Shown here: positions 9,401 through 18,787 of the stretch, in pieces
How positions within the stretch are numbered: position 1 is the stretch's first letter
Layout: every line of letters begins with the position of its first letter
The notes under the pieces: generated by a model
What the model was told of the DNA's origin: nothing
Seen by the model: only the letters and a program-made list of their open reading frames with translations
The model's database searches: none
Translations under genes and position numbers: made by a program
DNA from: Cellulomonas xylanilytica
GTDB lineage: Bacteria; Actinomycetota; Actinomycetes; Actinomycetales; Cellulomonadaceae
Assembly (NCBI RefSeq): GCF_007989805.1
Contig: NZ_BJUB01000004.1
Span: forward strand, 248,001-312,000
DNA: 64,000 bases
Direction of reading: 5' to 3'

Positions 9401-11036
9401 TGGGCTCCGGGCCGATGGCCCCGCCGATCGCGGTCACCAGCTCCTCGCGGATCGCGTCCAGCGGCGGGTTGGTCACCTGCGCGAACATCTGCGTGAAGTA
9501 GTCGAAGAGCATCCGCGGACGCGTCGAGAGGACCGCGACCGGCGTGTCCGAGCCCATCGCACCCAGCGGCTCCGCGCCGGCGGCCGCCATCGGGCTGAGC
9601 AGGATCTTGAGCTCCTCCTCGGTGTACCCGAACGCGCGCTGGCGACGACGCACCGAGGCCGCCGAGTGCGCGACGTGCTCGCGCTCGGGCAGCTGCTGCA
9701 GGAACACGGAGTTGTCGCGCACCCACTCGGCGTACGGACGCTGCGCCGCCAGGGAGGACTTGATCTCCTGGTCGTCGATGATCCGGCCCTTGCCGGTGTC
9801 CACCAGGAACATGCGGCCCGGCTCCAGGCGGCCCTTGGCGACGATCGTCGCGGGGTCGATGTCCAGCACGCCGGCCTCGGACGCGCAGACGACCAGCCCG
9901 TCCTCGGTGACCCAGTACCGGCCGGGACGCAGCCCGTTGCGGTCCTGGACCGAGCCGATCAGGGTGCCGTCGGTGAACGTGATCGCCGCGGGGCCGTCCC
10001 ACGGCTCCATGAGCGTCGAGTGGTACTCGTAGAACGCGCGGCGCGACGGCTCCATCTGGGCGTGGTTCTCCCACGCCTCCGGGATCATCATCATGACCGC
10101 GTGCGGCAGGGTCCGCCCCGACAGGTGCAGCAGCTCGAGCACCTCGTCGAAGCTGCCCGAGTCCGAGCCGCCCGGGGTGCAGACCGGCAGCAGCGGCGTC
10201 AGGTCGCCCAGCTCGTCGCTGGCCAGCGTGCCCTCGCGGGCGGCCATCCAGTTGCGGTTGCCGCGGACCGTGTTGATCTCACCGTTGTGCGCGATCATCC
10301 GGAAGGGCTGCGCCAGCGGCCACGACGGGAACGTGTTGGTGGAGAAGCGCGAGTGCACCAGCGCGATCTCGGAGGCGTACCGCGGGTCGGACAGGTCCGC
10401 GAAGAACGGCTCCAGCTGTCCGGTGGTGAGCATGCCCTTGTACGCGATCGTGCGGGCGGACAGCGACGCGAAGTACAGGCCGTGCTCCCGCTCGGCCCGC
10501 TTGCGCAGCCGGTACGCGCGCCGGTCCAAATCGATGCCCGAGAGCTCGCGCGACGGGTCGGCGACGACCAGCTGGCGGAACACCGGCATGGAGGCGCGGG
10601 CGGTGGGGCCCACGAGGTCGGCGGTCACCACGACCTCCCGCCACGCGAGGACGTCGAGCTTCTCCTCGGCGGCGATCGACTCGAGCGCCGCGACGGCCAG
10701 GCGCTGCTCGGTCTCGTCGACCGGGAGGAACGCCATGCCGATCGCGTAGAACCCGGCCGGCGGGAGCTCGGCGTCCACCACGTCCCGCAGGAACGCGTCG
10801 GGGATCTGCGTGAGGATGCCGGCACCGTCGCCGCTGTCCTCCTCGGCGCCCACGGCGCCGCGGTGGTCGAGGTTGAGCAGCGCGGTCAGTCCCGCGTCGA
10901 CGATGTCCCGACCGGGGGTGCCGCGCAGCGTGGCGACGAAGGCGAATCCGCACGCGTCGTGCTCGGCAGCGGGGTCGTAGAGACCCTGCGGCAGCGGCGC
11001 GCGTACTGCGCCAAGGCTCGCGGGCGACGTCGACAT
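6471..11036 (-). CDS. gltB: glutamate synthase large (alpha) subunit
   Basis: The 1521-residue product, full length for the family, makes two glutamates from glutamine and 2-oxoglutarate. It begins with a short propeptide of 28 residues before the glutaminase nucleophile C29 (EHDACGFAF), as in all class II amidotransferase domains. The central and FMN-binding synthase domains follow ([36 protein letters not shown]). The 3Fe-4S cysteine cluster is [15 protein letters not shown], and a C-terminal beta-helix domain ([21 protein letters not shown]) ends the protein. I chose the ATG 28 codons before C29; GAGG lies 9 nt upstream in a hairpin loop. It forms an operon with gltD. Confidence 0.97.
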   Translation of the reverse strand: MSTSPASLGAVRAPLPQGLYDPAAEHDACGFAFVATLRGTPGRDIVDAGLTALLNLDHRGAVGAEEDSGDGAGILTQIPDAFLRDVVDAELPPAGFYAIGMAFLPVDETEQRLAVAALESIAAEEKLDVLAWREVVVTADLVGPTARASMPVFRQLVVADPSRELSGIDLDRRAYRLRKRAEREHGLYFASLSARTIAYKGMLTTGQLEPFFADLSDPRYASEIALVHSRFSTNTFPSWPLAQPFRMIAHNGEINTVRGNRNWMAAREGTLASDELGDLTPLLPVCTPGGSDSGSFDEVLELLHLSGRTLPHAVMMMIPEAWENHAQMEPSRRAFYEYHSTLMEPWDGPAAITFTDGTLIGSVQDRNGLRPGRYWVTEDGLVVCASEAGVLDIDPATIVAKGRLEPGRMFLVDTGKGRIIDDQEIKSSLAAQRPYAEWVRDNSVFLQQLPEREHVAHSAASVRRRQRAFGYTEEELKILLSPMAAAGAEPLGAMGSDTPVAVLSTRPRMLFDYFTQMFAQVTNPPLDAIREELVTAIGGAIGPEPNLLEDGPGHARKLILPFPVIDNDQLAKIVHVAKEPSLGFRSVTIRGLYKVDGGGAALEARLEEIFAEVDAAVADGVSFLVLSDRNSDADLAPIPSLLLLSAVHHHTLRRHTRTQISLVVEAGDVREVHHVALLIGYGAAAVNPYLAMETVEDLARNGYLPGVDPEKAVAHLIKALGKGVLKVMSKMGISTIASYRGAQVFEAIGLSQPLVDKYFTGTTSRLGGIGLDVIAAEVAARHADAYPASGNRQAHLRLAVGGEYQWRRDGEDHLFDPETVFRLQHSTRTRQFDVFQQYTSRVDEQASRLMTLRGLLAFKEGERPPVPLDEVEPVSEIVKRFNTGAMSYGSISVEAHETLAVAMNSIGGKSNTGEGGEDPERLHDPVRRSAIKQIASGRFGVTSEYLTNADDIQIKLAQGAKPGEGGQLPGNKVYPWIGRTRHSTPGVGLISPPPHHDIYSIEDLAQLIHDAKNANPSARIHTKLVSEFGVGTIAAGVAKAHSDVVLISGHDGGTGASPLTSLKHAGTPWEIGLAETQQTLVLNNLRDRVVVQVDGQLKTGRDVVIGALLGAEEFGFATAPLVVSGCIMMRVCHLDTCPVGVATQNPELRARFTGKPEFVVTFMEFVAEEVRALLAQLGFRTLLEAVGHVELLDTRAAIDHWKAAGLDLAPVLAVPSPVPGTELHHTKDQDHGLDRALDNRLIALAGDALERSEPVRIDLPVRNVNRTVGTMLGHEVTKRFGGTGLPDDTIDVTLTGSAGQSFGAFLPRGITLRLFGDANDYVGKGLSGGRIVVRPDRNAALSSEHNVVAGNVIGYGATTGQIFLRGLVGERFGVRNSGATLVVEGVGDHGCEYMTGGTVLVLGRTGRNFGAGMSGGTAYVLDLVPALVNTDAVRTNELALDPLDDEDAALVQSLLRAHHEETGSPVAAQLLEDFASTRARFTRLLPTEYARVRRALAQAEADGLDPAAPGVWDQILEVARG

Positions 11037-11040
11037 CTGC

Positions 11041-11070
11041 ACCGTCCTCACGGTCCCCGACGGGTCGGGG
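11041..11070 (-). promoter_or_regulatory. tandem hairpins over the gltB ribosome-binding site
   Basis: Two perfect hairpins abut in the gltB leader. One is CCCCGA-CCCG-TCGGGG (11055-11070). The other is ACCGT-GAGG-ACGGT (11041-11054), whose loop is the GAGG Shine-Dalgarno. Control of GltB translation is plausible but inferred. Confidence 0.45.
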
Positions 11071-11120
11071 AATTGCACGAACAAGGGGGGAACGGGGACG
11101 TCGTCGGCCCAGTCATGGTG

Positions 11121-11126
11121 ACGATA
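11121..11126 (-). promoter_or_regulatory. candidate -10 box TATCGT of gltBD
   Basis: TATCGT on the minus strand lies about 85 nt before the gltB start, downstream of the lgt stop hairpin. This would give a leader that includes the two hairpins. No clear -35 is seen. Confidence 0.35.
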
Positions 11127-11177
11127 CAGCGCGGTGGATGGACCGCCCGCATCGGTGTGTGGAGCAGGGTGACCGCT

Positions 11178-11197
11178 CGCCCGCGGGTCAGCGGGCG
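11178..11197 (-). terminator. hairpin with the lgt stop codon in its loop
   Basis: A perfect 7-bp stem CGCCCGC/GCGGGCG encloses a 6-nt loop containing the lgt TGA stop (11188-11190). It probably limits read-through from the trp-lgt operon into gltBD. Confidence 0.55.
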
Positions 11198-12069
11198 GAA
11201 TCGGTCGCGATCTCCTCGTCGTCCTGCGCGGTGGGGGGTGCCAGCAGGAGGGTCGTGTCACGTCCTGGGTGCCGGCGCCCGACCACGATGAACGCTACCA
11301 GCGCTCCGAGGCCGACGATGATCGACGTCCAGACGTTGATCCGCAGGCCCAGGAACTCGTGCGCCGGGTCGATGCGGAGCATCTCGATCCAGAGCCGCCC
11401 GCTGGTGTAGATCACGACGTAGAGCAGGAAGACGCGGCCGTAGCCGAGCTGCAGCTTGCGGTCGAGCCAGATCAGCAGCGCGGCACCCGCGAGGTTCCAC
11501 ACCATCTCGTAGAGGAACGTCGGGTGGTACAGCGTGCCGGCGGGGTCCCCGACGGGCATGTGCGCCGCGTCGATGCGCAGCCCCCAGGGCAGCGTCGTCG
11601 GGCTGCCGAACAGCTCCTGGTTGAACCAGTTGCCGAGCCGGCCGATGGCCTGGGCCACGAGCAGGCCCGGGGCCAGGGCGTCCGCCCACGGTGGGAGCCG
11701 CACACCCTGGCGACGGCACCCGATCCAGGCACCGACCGCACCGAACGCGACCGCCCCCCAGATGCCGAGGCCGCCCTCCCAGATGTACAGCGCACGGATG
11801 GGCTCCCCGCCGACGCCGAAGTACGCGTCCGGCGAGGTGATGACGTGGTAGATCCGCCCGCCGACGATGCCGAACGGCACGGCCCAGAAGGCGATCTCCA
11901 GCGTGGTGTCCGGGTCCCCGCCGCGCTCGATCCAGCGGCGGCGGGTCAGCCACAGCGCGGCCACGATCCCGAGCAGGATCGCGAACGCGTAGGCGCGCAG
12001 CGGGAAGGGTCCGAGGTGCCAGACACCCGTCGACGGGCTGGGGATCGCCAGCGGCAGCAGCGCGCTCAC
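11188..12069 (-). CDS. lgt: prolipoprotein diacylglyceryl transferase
   Basis: The 293-residue multi-pass membrane enzyme transfers diacylglycerol from phosphatidylglycerol to the lipobox cysteine of prolipoproteins, the first step of lipoprotein maturation. Family hallmarks are the GGRIYHVI segment (70-77), EGGLGIWG (98-105) and the Lgt signature [13 protein letters not shown] (143-155) with the essential arginine R144. The start overlaps the trpA stop by 4 nt (ATGA), so it is translationally coupled to trpBA. The FKBP-like lipoprotein at 23.7-24.6 kb is a likely client. The C-terminal tail after the last helix is short and polar. Confidence 0.97.
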   Translation of the reverse strand: MSALLPLAIPSPSTGVWHLGPFPLRAYAFAILLGIVAALWLTRRRWIERGGDPDTTLEIAFWAVPFGIVGGRIYHVITSPDAYFGVGGEPIRALYIWEGGLGIWGAVAFGAVGAWIGCRRQGVRLPPWADALAPGLLVAQAIGRLGNWFNQELFGSPTTLPWGLRIDAAHMPVGDPAGTLYHPTFLYEMVWNLAGAALLIWLDRKLQLGYGRVFLLYVVIYTSGRLWIEMLRIDPAHEFLGLRINVWTSIIVGLGALVAFIVVGRRHPGRDTTLLLAPPTAQDDEEIATDSAR

Positions 12070-12887
12070 CGGGCGCTCCGGGCGGCGGACCGCACGCCGT
12101 CGGCGAGGTCCGAGGTCACCTGCGCCAGCGCGGCACGACCGGCGGCGGCGTCGGGCGCGTCGAGCAGCGCACGCACCAGGGCCGAGCCGACGATGACGCC
12201 GTCCGCGTACCCGGCGACCTCGGCGGCCTGCTCGGGACGCGAGACGCCGAGGCCGACGCAGACGCGTGCGGCGCCGGCCGCCCGGGTGTCCGCGACGAGC
12301 TCCGCCGCGCGGTTGCCGACCGTCGCGCGCTCACCCGTGACGCCCATGGTGGACGCGGCGTACACGAAGCCGCGCGACGCGGCCGCCGTGGAGGCCAGAC
12401 GCTCAGGCGTCGAGCTGGGTGCGACGAGGAACACGCGGTCCAGGCCGTGCGCGTCCGAAGCGGCGATCCAGTCGCCCGCCTCGTCGGGGATGAGGTCCGG
12501 CGTGATCAGCCCCGCCCCACCGGCCGCGGCGAGGTCCCGCGCGAACGCGTCGACCCCGTAGCGCAGCACCAGGTTCCAGTAGGTCATGACGAGGACGGGG
12601 GCGCCGCGCCCGGCCACCTGCTCGACCGCGCGGATCGTGTCGCCGACCCGGGTCCCACCCGCCAGCGCGGCGTCGACCGCGCGCTGGATGGTCGGTCCGT
12701 CCATCACCGGGTCGCTGTACGGCACACCGAGCTCGACCACGTCCGCGCCGGCGTCGATCATCGTGCGGACGGCCTCGACCGACCCGTCGACCGACGGGTA
12801 GCCCACCGGGAGGTAGCCGATGAGCGCCGAGCGACCGAGGCCGTCGAGGTGCTCCCCGACCTGGGACCGGACCGCCACGGTACTCAC
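12066..12887 (-). CDS. trpA: tryptophan synthase alpha chain
   Basis: The 273-residue TIM-barrel subunit cleaves indole-3-glycerol phosphate to indole and glyceraldehyde-3-phosphate; indole is channelled to TrpB. Catalytic residues E52 and D63 sit in [18 protein letters not shown]. The phosphate-binding loop regions ([17 protein letters not shown]) are intact. The GTG start overlaps the trpB stop by 4 nt (GTGA), and GGAG inside the trpB end serves as Shine-Dalgarno. Its own stop overlaps the lgt start (ATGA). Confidence 0.97.
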   Translation of the reverse strand: MSTVAVRSQVGEHLDGLGRSALIGYLPVGYPSVDGSVEAVRTMIDAGADVVELGVPYSDPVMDGPTIQRAVDAALAGGTRVGDTIRAVEQVAGRGAPVLVMTYWNLVLRYGVDAFARDLAAAGGAGLITPDLIPDEAGDWIAASDAHGLDRVFLVAPSSTPERLASTAAASRGFVYAASTMGVTGERATVGNRAAELVADTRAAGAARVCVGLGVSRPEQAAEVAGYADGVIVGSALVRALLDAPDAAAGRAALAQVTSDLADGVRSAARSAR

Positions 12888-14200
12888 AGCTGCTCTCCTT
12901 GGTCCGCCAGCACCACGGGCTCGTCCTCGATCAGGTCGAACCACGCCGCGGCGGTGGCCACGTCCTTGTCCCCGCGTCCCGACAGGTTGACCAGCAGCAC
13001 CGGCTCGTGACCGTCGTCACCGGTCCAGCCGACGAGCTCCGCACCGAGCTGGATGGCGCCGGCGAGGGCGTGCGCGGACTCGATGGCGGGGATGATCCCC
13101 TCGGTCCGGCAGAGCAGACGGAACGCCTCCATGGCCTCGGCGTCGGTCACGGGCCGGTAGTCCGCGCGCCCGATGTCGTGCAGCCAGGCGTGCTCCGGCC
13201 CGACGCTCGGGTAGTCCAGCCCGGCCGACACCGAGTGGCTCGGCAGCGTCTGCCCGTCCTCGTCCTGCAGGAGGTAGGACTTGGCGCCGTGCAGCACACC
13301 GGGCTGCCCACCCGAGAACCGCGCGGCGTGCCGACCCGAGGAGATCCCCGCGCCGCCCGCCTCGAAGCCGAAGAGCCGGACGCCCGGGTCGTCGAGGAAC
13401 GCGTTGAAGATGCCCATCGCGTTCGACCCGCCGCCCACGCACGCGGCGACCGCGTCGGGCAGCCGCCCGATCTCCTCGAGGAGCTGCGCCCTGGCCTCCT
13501 CGCCGATGATCTTGTGGAAGTCGCGCACCATCTCGGGGAACGGGTGCGGCCCCGTGACGGTGCCGAGCAGGTAGTGCGTCGTCTCGACGTTGGCCACCCA
13601 GTCGCGCAGCGCCTCGTTGATCGCGTCCTTGAGCGTCCGCGTCCCGATGGTCACGGGGATCACCTCGGCGCCGAGCAGCCGCATGCGGGCGACGTTGAGC
13701 GCCTGCCGGCGGGTGTCCTCCTCGCCCATGTACACGACGCACTCGAGGTCGAGCAGCGCGGCCGCGGTCGCGGTCGCCACGCCGTGCTGGCCCGCGCCCG
13801 TCTCCGCGATCACGCGCGTCTTGCCCATGCGTTTGACCAGGAGTGCCTGCCCCAGCACGTTGTTGATCTTGTGCGAGCCCGTGTGGTTCAGGTCCTCGCG
13901 CTTGAGGAACACCCGCACGCCCGGCGCGACGTGCTCCGCGAACCGCCGCACCTCCGTGAGAGGACTGGGTCGGCCGGTGTAGGTGCGGTGCAGCCGCGCC
14001 AGCTCCCGCCCGAACGCCGGGTCCGTCAACGCCTTGTGGTACTCGGTGTCCAGCTCGTCGAGCGCCGCGATCAGCGCCTCGGGCACGAACCGGCCGCCGA
14101 ACTCGCCGAAGTACGGCCCGGCGTGGGTGGACAGGGGTCCACCCGCCGTGGCCTCGAGCAGCTTCTCCGAGAGGGCCTCGACGGACGGCCGACCGGTCAC
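12884..14200 (-). CDS. trpB: tryptophan synthase beta chain
   Basis: The 438-residue PLP enzyme condenses indole and serine into tryptophan in the alpha2-beta2 complex. The PLP-binding lysine K111 is in [10 protein letters not shown] and the phosphate-binding loop is [10 protein letters not shown]. The N-terminal [12 protein letters not shown] signature (about 30-41) fixes the reading. The GTG start overlaps the trpC stop by 4 nt (GTGA); the longer open frame upstream is trpC read out of frame and is not part of the protein. Confidence 0.97.
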   Translation of the reverse strand: MTGRPSVEALSEKLLEATAGGPLSTHAGPYFGEFGGRFVPEALIAALDELDTEYHKALTDPAFGRELARLHRTYTGRPSPLTEVRRFAEHVAPGVRVFLKREDLNHTGSHKINNVLGQALLVKRMGKTRVIAETGAGQHGVATATAAALLDLECVVYMGEEDTRRQALNVARMRLLGAEVIPVTIGTRTLKDAINEALRDWVANVETTHYLLGTVTGPHPFPEMVRDFHKIIGEEARAQLLEEIGRLPDAVAACVGGGSNAMGIFNAFLDDPGVRLFGFEAGGAGISSGRHAARFSGGQPGVLHGAKSYLLQDEDGQTLPSHSVSAGLDYPSVGPEHAWLHDIGRADYRPVTDAEAMEAFRLLCRTEGIIPAIESAHALAGAIQLGAELVGWTGDDGHEPVLLVNLSGRGDKDVATAAAWFDLIEDEPVVLADQGEQL

Positions 14201-15009
14201 TGGCGCACCGCCCGCAGGGACGGGTGGGCGCCCGCCGCCACGAGGTCGGCGACCGACTCGCGCGGGGCGTCGTCCGTGACCAGCGCCTCGCCGACGAGCA
14301 CGGCGTCGGCACCTGCACGGGCGTAGTCCATGACGTCGTGCGGACCCCGCACGCCGGACTCGGCGATCTTGACGATGTGCGACGGGATGGCCGGTGCCAC
14401 CCGCGCGAACGTGGTGCGGTCCACCTCGAGCGAGCGCAGGTCGCGGGCGTTGACGCCGATCACGCGGGCGCCCGCGTCGGCTGCGCGGGACACCTCCTCG
14501 GCGTCGTGCACCTCGACCAGGGCGGTCATGCCCAGGGAGTGCACGCGCTCGACCAGCGACTCGAGGACCGTCTGCTCCAGGGCCGCGACGATGAGCAGCA
14601 CGAGGTCGGCGCCGTGGGCGCGGGCCTCCCACACCTGGTACGGCGTGACGACGAAGTCCTTGCGCAGCACGGGGATGTCCACCCGGGCGCGGACCGCGTC
14701 GAGGTCGGCCAGCGAGCCGTGGAACCGGCGCTCCTCGGTGAGCACCGAGATGACGGCGGCGCCACCCTTCTCGTACTCGGCCGCCAGCGCGGCGGGGTCC
14801 TTGATGGTGGCGAGGGCGCCCTTGCTCGGGCTCGAGCGCTTCACCTCGGCGATCACGCGGACCGCGTCCTCGGCGCGCAGCCGGCCGACGCACTCGATCG
14901 CGGACTCGCGGCGTCGAGCGCGTTCCTTCACCTCGGCGAGCGGGGTCGCCTGCTCGCGGACGGCAAGGTCCTGCCTGACTCCCGCGACGATGTCGTCCAG
15001 GACGGTCAT
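14197..15009 (-). CDS. trpC: indole-3-glycerol phosphate synthase
   Basis: The 270-residue TIM-barrel enzyme closes the indole ring from CdRP, the step before TrpAB. Catalytic features are [12 protein letters not shown] (K57) and VLRKDFVV (K117), plus the C-terminal [10 protein letters not shown] phosphate-site loop. The ATG ([11 protein letters not shown]) has a strong purine run GGGGGAGAAGGTGAG upstream. It overlaps the stop of the 26-codon Trp leader ORF as ATGA, so initiation may be coupled to leader translation. No PRA isomerase (TrpF) domain is fused, as is usual in actinobacteria. Confidence 0.97.
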   Translation of the reverse strand: MTVLDDIVAGVRQDLAVREQATPLAEVKERARRRESAIECVGRLRAEDAVRVIAEVKRSSPSKGALATIKDPAALAAEYEKGGAAVISVLTEERRFHGSLADLDAVRARVDIPVLRKDFVVTPYQVWEARAHGADLVLLIVAALEQTVLESLVERVHSLGMTALVEVHDAEEVSRAADAGARVIGVNARDLRSLEVDRTTFARVAPAIPSHIVKIAESGVRGPHDVMDYARAGADAVLVGEALVTDDAPRESVADLVAAGAHPSLRAVRQ

Positions 15010-15086
15010 CGAGAACTCACCTTCTCCCCCGGTCGGTTCCGGACCACGTGCGCGCCGACGGTCCAGGCGGCGGTCCAGTGAGCCAT
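15006..15086 (-). CDS. putative Trp-codon leader peptide overlapping trpC
   Basis: A 26-codon ORF starts MAHWTAAW, with Trp codons at positions 4 and 8, and ends in TGA overlapping the trpC start as ATGA. This is the same overlap type used at the other trp junctions, which supports real translation. The DNA around each Trp codon repeats TGGACCG. Each GGACC can pair with one downstream GGTCC (15045-15041). CTCAC just before the first Trp codon can pair with GTGAG next to the trpC start. GAGAA/TTCTC (15026-15022, 15015-15011) folds the trpC Shine-Dalgarno region. Trp leader peptides are known in actinobacteria. Regulation here by ribosome stalling is inferred. The upstream signal is weak (GACCGT 6 nt before the ATG). 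Confidence 0.6.
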   Translation of the reverse strand: MAHWTAAWTVGAHVVRNRPGEKVSSR

Positions 15087-15123
15087 CGTAGAACGGTCCC
15101 GGAGTGACCCCGACCACAGGCCG

Positions 15124-15158
15124 GTGGCTGGGACGGCACGCCTCACGGCGCCAGCCAC
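15124..15158 (-). terminator. hairpin around the DUF2752 stop codon
   Basis: An 8-bp perfect stem GTGGCTGG/CCAGCCAC has a 19-nt loop holding the stop codon of the DUF2752 gene. It separates the trpE-side genes from the trpC leader region, so trpCBA probably has its own transcript. Confidence 0.5.
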
Positions 15159-15616
15159 GGGGCCAGCGCGGGGACGTTGCGCAGCACCCCGAACCCGACG
15201 ACGACCACGAGCAGCAACCAGGCCGCCCAGGTGGGTGCGATCGCGGCACGGCGACCGCGTGCCGCCCGGGCGACCCAGCGACCCCACAGCACGACGACCA
15301 CCGGCACCGCGAGCACCCACAGCGGGTTCATCGACCAGGCCCCGGCCAGGTCGCCGGTCGCCAGGTCGTGCGTCGCCCGCAACCCACCGCACGCGGGGCA
15401 CCACACGCCCAGCAGCAGGTACGACGGGCACCCGCCGTAGCTGCCCTCGACGTGCGGGTCCCGGACCGCGAGCAGGACCGTCGCGAGGACGACCACGCCG
15501 CCCGTGACGAGGGGTGCGGTCAACGACGCACGACGGCCCGCCCCGTCCGACGCGGGTGCGTCGGACGGGAGCGGGCCGGTCGGCAGCGCCTGCGGACCGT
15601 CGTCGACGGTCGTCAC
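15143..15616 (-). CDS. DUF2752 membrane protein
   Basis: The 157-residue protein carries the DUF2752 signature: [27 protein letters not shown] (about residues 64-90), with a cysteine cluster (CP...CPACG) and a conserved histidine. One hydrophobic helix precedes the motif (about 35-50) and two follow it. The family is common next to actinobacterial biosynthetic operons, but its biochemical role is unknown; the conserved cysteines suggest metal or redox chemistry (inference). It starts with GTG 1 nt after the stop of the DUF4190 gene, so the two are co-translated. Confidence 0.8.
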   Translation of the reverse strand: MTTVDDGPQALPTGPLPSDAPASDGAGRRASLTAPLVTGGVVVLATVLLAVRDPHVEGSYGGCPSYLLLGVWCPACGGLRATHDLATGDLAGAWSMNPLWVLAVPVVVVLWGRWVARAARGRRAAIAPTWAAWLLLVVVVGFGVLRNVPALAPWLAP

Positions 15617-15617
15617 G

Positions 15618-16145
15618 TCAGTAGTTCGTGTTGTAGCCCTCGTTGAACGCGTCCCGGAAGTCGGCGTTCGAGAAGAGCACGGCGAACAGGATGATGCTGA
15701 GCACCGACAGCACGATCGCGATCCAGCCGAGGATCACGCCGGCCGTCGCCATGCCGCCGTTGTTCGCCTCGCCGCGCGCGACGGCCTTCTTGGAGTTGTT
15801 GCCGACGATCACCGCCGGGATGCCGGTGAACAGGCCACAGCCCAGGACGAACGACACGATGCCGAGCACCAGCGACCACACGGCCAGCCCGTTCTTCGGG
15901 TACGCGGCCCCGTAGCCCGGACCCGGCTGGCCGTAGCCACCACCGGGTGCCGCGCCGTACGGCGCGGCGGACGGGTACTGCGGCGTCCCGGTGGAACCGG
16001 GGTACTGCGGTGCACCACCGGCGCCGGGGTACGGCGGCGGGGCGGCGGGGTACTGCGGAGACCCACCCGGGTCCTGCGGCGCTCCGCTGGGATCCTTCGG
16101 GTCCCCGCTCCCGTACGGGTTCTGCGGCTCGTTGGGGGTCGACAT
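15618..16145 (-). CDS. DUF4190 membrane protein with Pro/Gly-rich N-terminus
   Basis: The 175-residue protein has about 85 residues rich in Pro, Gly and Tyr (repeated PQYP/PYPG pieces). A DUF4190-type domain follows: NGLAVWSLVLGIVSFVLGCG, a loop NNSKKAVARGEANNGGMATAG, then a second helix pair. It is expected in the cytoplasmic membrane with the disordered tail in the cytosol. The ATG has a good Shine-Dalgarno (GAGGAGGACC). Function is unknown; it belongs to the small-membrane-protein block next to trpE. Confidence 0.78.
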   Translation of the reverse strand: MSTPNEPQNPYGSGDPKDPSGAPQDPGGSPQYPAAPPPYPGAGGAPQYPGSTGTPQYPSAAPYGAAPGGGYGQPGPGYGAAYPKNGLAVWSLVLGIVSFVLGCGLFTGIPAVIVGNNSKKAVARGEANNGGMATAGVILGWIAIVLSVLSIILFAVLFSNADFRDAFNEGYNTNY

Positions 16146-16203
16146 CGGTCCTCCTCGGTCGCGTGCGCGCGCCCGGTCCGGGCGGCGGTCGAGCTGGTGC
16201 GGG

Positions 16204-16509
16204 TCAGTGCCCGCCGGTGCGCGCCTGACGGGCGCGCGTCTTCTCGCCGCCCTGGCCGTGCCCGGCGACCTGCAGCATCTTGCCGATGATCAGGCTGGCC
16301 ACGACGAGGGCGGCACCCACCCAGGCCAGCCAGACGACCGCGAACAGGACACCGAGTCCGGCGATCGTGAACGAGATGACCACCGCGTAGGTGGTGAACC
16401 ACGCGGCGACCGTCTTGCCGTGGTTCGTCGGGGCGGCCGTCGGCGGCAGGTGCATCGCCTCGGTCCGCGTGGCGTTCTGTGCGCGGTGCGCGAGTGTGTT
16501 GTCAGCCAT
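16204..16509 (-). CDS. HGxxPAAW-family small membrane protein
   Basis: The 101-residue protein has the actinobacterial HGxxPAAW-type motif (NHGKTVAAWFT, residues 29-39) just before two transmembrane helices (about 40-60 and 62-80). It ends in a basic tail (KTRARQARTGG). Members are typically found beside trp genes in actinobacteria; no biochemical role is established. The stop codon begins the loop of a small GCGGG/CCCGC hairpin (16199-16214). Confidence 0.82.
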   Translation of the reverse strand: MADNTLAHRAQNATRTEAMHLPPTAAPTNHGKTVAAWFTTYAVVISFTIAGLGVLFAVVWLAWVGAALVVASLIIGKMLQVAGHGQGGEKTRARQARTGGH

Positions 16510-16589
16510 CAGTGGGGTGCCCTTCGTGCTCGGTTCTGCGCTCACCCTATCCGACCCTCCGGATGCCGCCCGGCACGCGGCGCCGCACG

Positions 16590-17186
16590 TCAGGACGGGT
16601 CGTCGCCACGGCTGAGCGCGTCCCAGTCGGACCGCTCGTCGGGCTCGGCGGCGACCGACGACGCTCCGCCGGCGGGCGCCTGCTCGTGCCGGCGAGACGG
16701 CCCGGACCACGCCCGGGACGCGCGCACGAGCCACGCACCGGCCACGGCGTCGAGGACACCGGCACCGACCGCGACCCACGGCCAGACGCTCGTCACGACC
16801 GGCCCGGCGAGCGTGCCGACGCCGGTCTGCTCGGCGACCACGGGCGTGACGGCGGCGACGGGGTCGGCCGTCGCGCCGAGCGTCGTGGCCACGACGAGCA
16901 CGCCGCACGCCACGACGACCACGGCCACCACCCAGCGGCCCGCCCGACCGACCAGTCCGACGGCCGCGACGGCCGCCAGGATCGCGACCGCGGCCGCCAG
17001 GACCGCCGGCGCCACCTCGGACCCGGCGACCCGCACCGTGACGGTGCCCTGGAGCGCGGTCGTGCCCGTCGTGGTGAACCACGTGGGCACCGCGGCCACC
17101 GCGGTCAGCCCTGCCAGGACGAGCAGCACGCCGGCCGCTCGGCCTCGACCCGGGCGGCGCCGTTCGGTGCTGTGCTGGGCCGTCAC
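16590..17186 (-). CDS. Trp biosynthesis-associated membrane protein
   Basis: The 198-residue protein matches the Trp operon-associated membrane family (TIGR02234 type) in length, four predicted helices (about 18-40, 60-82, 86-108, 125-152) and position directly behind trpE. The first loop has VPTWFTTTG. The GTG start overlaps the trpE stop by 4 nt (GTGA), so expression is tied to anthranilate synthase. The family's role is unknown; a link to tryptophan or precursor handling is inferred from context alone. The C-terminus is a polar tail. Confidence 0.85.
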   Translation of the reverse strand: MTAQHSTERRRPGRGRAAGVLLVLAGLTAVAAVPTWFTTTGTTALQGTVTVRVAGSEVAPAVLAAAVAILAAVAAVGLVGRAGRWVVAVVVVACGVLVVATTLGATADPVAAVTPVVAEQTGVGTLAGPVVTSVWPWVAVGAGVLDAVAGAWLVRASRAWSGPSRRHEQAPAGGASSVAAEPDERSDWDALSRGDDPS

Positions 17187-18787
17187 GCGCCCGCTCGGCG
17201 CAGCCGGGACGCGACCTGCACGGCCCGCACGGCGGCGGCCGCCTTGTTGCGCGACTCCTCGTACTCCAGCGCGGGCACGGAGTCCGCCACGATGCCACCG
17301 CCGGCCTGGACGCTCGCCCGGCCGTCCCGGATCAGCGCCGTGCGGATGGCGATGGCCATGTCCATGTCCCCGGCGAAGTCGAAGTACCCGACCGTGCCGC
17401 CGTAGATGCCGCGGCGGGCGGGCTCGATCTCGTCGATGAGCGCGATCGCACGCGGCTTCGGCGCCCCGGAGAGGGTCCCGGCGGGGAACGTCGCGGTGAG
17501 CGTCTGGAGGGCGGTGGCGCCCTCGCGGAGCCGCCCGACGACCGTCGAGCAGATGTGCATGATGTGGGAGTAGCGCTTGACCGCCATGAACTCGACGACC
17601 TCGACGCTGGCCGGCTCGCACACCTTGACCAGGTCGTTGCGGGACAGGTCGACCAGCATGATGTGCTCGGCCCGTTCCTTGGGGTCCGCCAGCACCTCGT
17701 CCTGGAGCCGGCGGTCCTCGTCCGGTGTTGCCCCGCGCGGACGCGACCCCGCGATGGGGAAGGTCACCACGCGCCCGGACGTCACCTTCACCAGCGTCTC
17801 CGGGCTGGAGCCCACGACGGCGAAGTCGTGACCGTCGGCGTCCTGCAGCTGCAGGTAGTACATGTACGGGCTCGGGTTGATGGTGCGCAGCACGCGGTAG
17901 ACGTCGATGGGCTCCGCGGGGCAGTCGAGGTCCAGCCGCTGCGAGAGGACGACCTGGAACACGTCGCCGTCGCGGATCGCCTCCTGACCGGTGCGCACGG
18001 CGTCCTCGAAGGCCTGCCGGGTGGACCGGAACGCCAGCTCGGGCTCCGCGACGTCCGCCAGGACCGCCACCGAGGACTCGGCCGGCTGCAGCAGCGCCGC
18101 CTCCATCGCGTCGATCCGCGCGACCGCGTCGGCGTGCGCGTCGTCCACCCGCTCGTCCGTGTCGTCGAAGTTGATGGCGTTGGCGACGAGCCAGACCGAC
18201 CCGTCGTGGTGGTCGACCACCGCGAGGTCGGTGGCCAGCAGGAGCGTCAGCTCGGGCACGCCCAGCTCGTCGGGCGCGTTCGCGGGGAGCGTCGGCTCCC
18301 AGTGCCGCACGATGTCCCAGCCCAGGGCGCCCACCAGACCGCCGGTCAGCGGGGGCAGCCCGGCGACCGCGGGCGTGCGCAGCGCGTCGAGGGTGCGCTC
18401 GAGGACGTCGAGGGCGTCACCCTCGGTCGGGACACCCACCGGGACGTCGCCGACCCACACGGCCGACCCGTCCCGGACCGTCAGCGTGGCACGGGAGCGG
18501 ACCCCGACGAACGAGTACCGGTCCCAGCTGCCCGCCGCCTCGGCCGACTCCAGGATGAAGGTCCCCGGGCGCCCTGCGGCGAGCGAGCGGTACAGGCCGA
18601 CGGGGGTCACGCCGTCCGCGAGGAGCCGGCGCACGACCGGGATCACCCGGCGGTCGCGCGCGAGGCCACGGAACGCGTCGAGCGACGGCCACGTGCCGCC
18701 CCAGGGGACCTCGGCGACAGGGACGTCGGCGTGGTTCTCCGTGGGCACCGTGGGCACCGTGGGCACCGTGGGCGCAGGGGCGGTCAC
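17183..18787 (-). CDS. trpE: anthranilate synthase component I
   Basis: The 534-residue chorismate-binding enzyme makes anthranilate, with a glutamine amidotransferase partner that is not in this window. The feedback-site segment FILESAEA is present. The catalytic domain motifs [39 protein letters not shown] and [21 protein letters not shown] are intact. The GTG start overlaps the hisI stop as GTGA, with GGAGAG upstream; an alternative longer frame is hisI read out of frame. The first residues hold a TVP repeat encoded by three 9-bp units. The tryptophan-sensitive form is expected because the ES motif is kept. Confidence 0.96.
   Translation of the reverse strand: MTAPAPTVPTVPTVPTENHADVPVAEVPWGGTWPSLDAFRGLARDRRVIPVVRRLLADGVTPVGLYRSLAAGRPGTFILESAEAAGSWDRYSFVGVRSRATLTVRDGSAVWVGDVPVGVPTEGDALDVLERTLDALRTPAVAGLPPLTGGLVGALGWDIVRHWEPTLPANAPDELGVPELTLLLATDLAVVDHHDGSVWLVANAINFDDTDERVDDAHADAVARIDAMEAALLQPAESSVAVLADVAEPELAFRSTRQAFEDAVRTGQEAIRDGDVFQVVLSQRLDLDCPAEPIDVYRVLRTINPSPYMYYLQLQDADGHDFAVVGSSPETLVKVTSGRVVTFPIAGSRPRGATPDEDRRLQDEVLADPKERAEHIMLVDLSRNDLVKVCEPASVEVVEFMAVKRYSHIMHICSTVVGRLREGATALQTLTATFPAGTLSGAPKPRAIALIDEIEPARRGIYGGTVGYFDFAGDMDMAIAIRTALIRDGRASVQAGGGIVADSVPALEYEESRNKAAAAVRAVQVASRLRRAGA
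18741..18767 (-). repeat. three 9-bp tandem units in the trpE N-terminus
   Basis: The unit GTGGGCACC (plus strand) occurs three times in a row and encodes the repeated TVP at residues ~8-17 of TrpE. The copy number could vary without a frameshift. Confidence 0.8.

Noticed and set aside
6099..11291. A 1730-codon open frame antisense to gltB and similar long antisense frames over dnaE2 (60822-63617), ald and the ABC genes
   Set aside because: They mirror the GC-rich third positions of real genes, show no domain logic, and read as Arg/Gly/His/Asp-rich low-complexity protein.
12884..14893. Long frames that join trpB, trpE, hisI, gltD or ABC genes to upstream sequence
   Set aside because: The extra N-termini are the upstream gene read in another frame. 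Family N-termini and overlapping GTG/ATG starts fix the true starts.
18741..18767. Short direct repeats considered as a CRISPR or regulatory array
   Set aside because: Unit length is 9 bp without spacers, in frame inside trpE; it is a coding microrepeat.
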